Below, piece after piece: positions 6,558 to 6,656 of a stretch of DNA of 6,656 bases. Origin of the DNA: an uncultured Fastidiosipila sp. (GTDB taxonomy: Bacteria > Bacillota > Clostridia > Saccharofermentanales > Fastidiosipilaceae); assembly GCA_938014865.1 (NCBI GenBank), contig CALLQJ010000295.1, positions 1 through 6,656 of the forward strand. Direction: 5' to 3'. A program made the position numbers and the translations under genes. The notes beneath the pieces are model-generated. The model made no database searches. It had not been told where the DNA came from and was given only the letters and a program-made list of their open reading frames with translations. The stretch's first letter is position 1. Every line of letters starts with the position of its first letter.

Positions 6558-6656
6558 ATATTGTTATTATCGGAGCTTACGGCCATTTTCACATGGTGAT
6601 AGACGCCGTCAAAGAGGATGCACGGCTTAAGCTGCAGGGCATAGCGCCCGGCAGCG
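6554..6656 (+). CDS. Probable Gfo/Idh/MocA-family oxidoreductase, N-terminal fragment
   Basis: Only the first 34 residues are in the window; the gene runs off the 3' edge. ATG 6554 overlaps the previous TGA as ATGA, typical of translational coupling. The nearest purine-rich site (AGAGGA at 6533-6538) is about 15 nt away, longer than ideal, so coupling probably drives initiation. The translation begins MNIVIIGAYGHFHMVIDAV, a beta strand followed by a GxxGH dinucleotide loop, then a helix and a second strand ending in GIAPGS. This is the pattern of Gfo/Idh/MocA NAD(P)-dependent dehydrogenases, which oxidise sugar, cyclitol or glycoside hydroxyls. The context of sugar isomerase-like and SDR genes agrees. 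With so little sequence, another Rossmann-fold dehydrogenase cannot be excluded. Confidence 0.6.
   Translation, partial: MNIVIIGAYGHFHMVIDAVKEDARLKLQGIAPGS

Overview
The window is one dense run of six co-directional plus-strand genes, two of them cut by the window edges. The largest gap is 56 nt and two junctions overlap. GC content looks to be in the mid-50s percent by eye. Strong AGGAG-type ribosome binding sites, a PepV-like dipeptidase and a stand-alone [4Fe-4S] Old Yellow Enzyme-type flavoprotein suggest an anaerobic Bacillota (Clostridia or Negativicutes-like, possibly a gut organism). This placement is inference; there is no rRNA or other taxonomic marker.

Layout: (1) 1-1197, the 3' part of an M20-family metallopeptidase related to PepV. 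(2) 1210-2496, a FucI/AraA-superfamily sugar isomerase-like protein. (3) 2553-3914, an Old Yellow Enzyme-type TIM-barrel flavoprotein with a C-terminal four-cysteine Fe-S motif but no FAD/NAD(P)H domain. (4) 3931-4668, a classical short-chain dehydrogenase/reductase. (5) 4668-6557, a soluble FAD flavoprotein of the fumarate reductase/succinate dehydrogenase flavoprotein superfamily. (6) 6554 to the window end, the N-terminal Rossmann start of a probable Gfo/Idh/MocA oxidoreductase. No promoter, terminator, RNA gene, mobile element, CRISPR or long repeat is visible.

The combination of one aldose/ketose isomerase-like protein, two NAD(P)-type dehydrogenases and two flavin C=C/C-H redox enzymes looks like a catabolic pathway for an unusual sugar, sugar acid or cyclitol. 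Hydroxyls would be oxidised or reduced by the SDR and Gfo/Idh enzymes, and an unsaturated or carbonyl intermediate handled by the flavoproteins. The M20 protein may release the substrate from an amide conjugate, or may simply be a co-transcribed housekeeping dipeptidase. The substrate cannot be read from the sequence. Four of the enzymes carry substitutions at positions that usually define substrate or metal binding: M20 lid His to Gln and Asn to Tyr; OYE His to Lys; FucI Asp to Asn; fumarate-reductase His to Gly. This makes the cluster a reasonable candidate for an undescribed pathway. Transporter, regulator and operon ends must lie outside the window.
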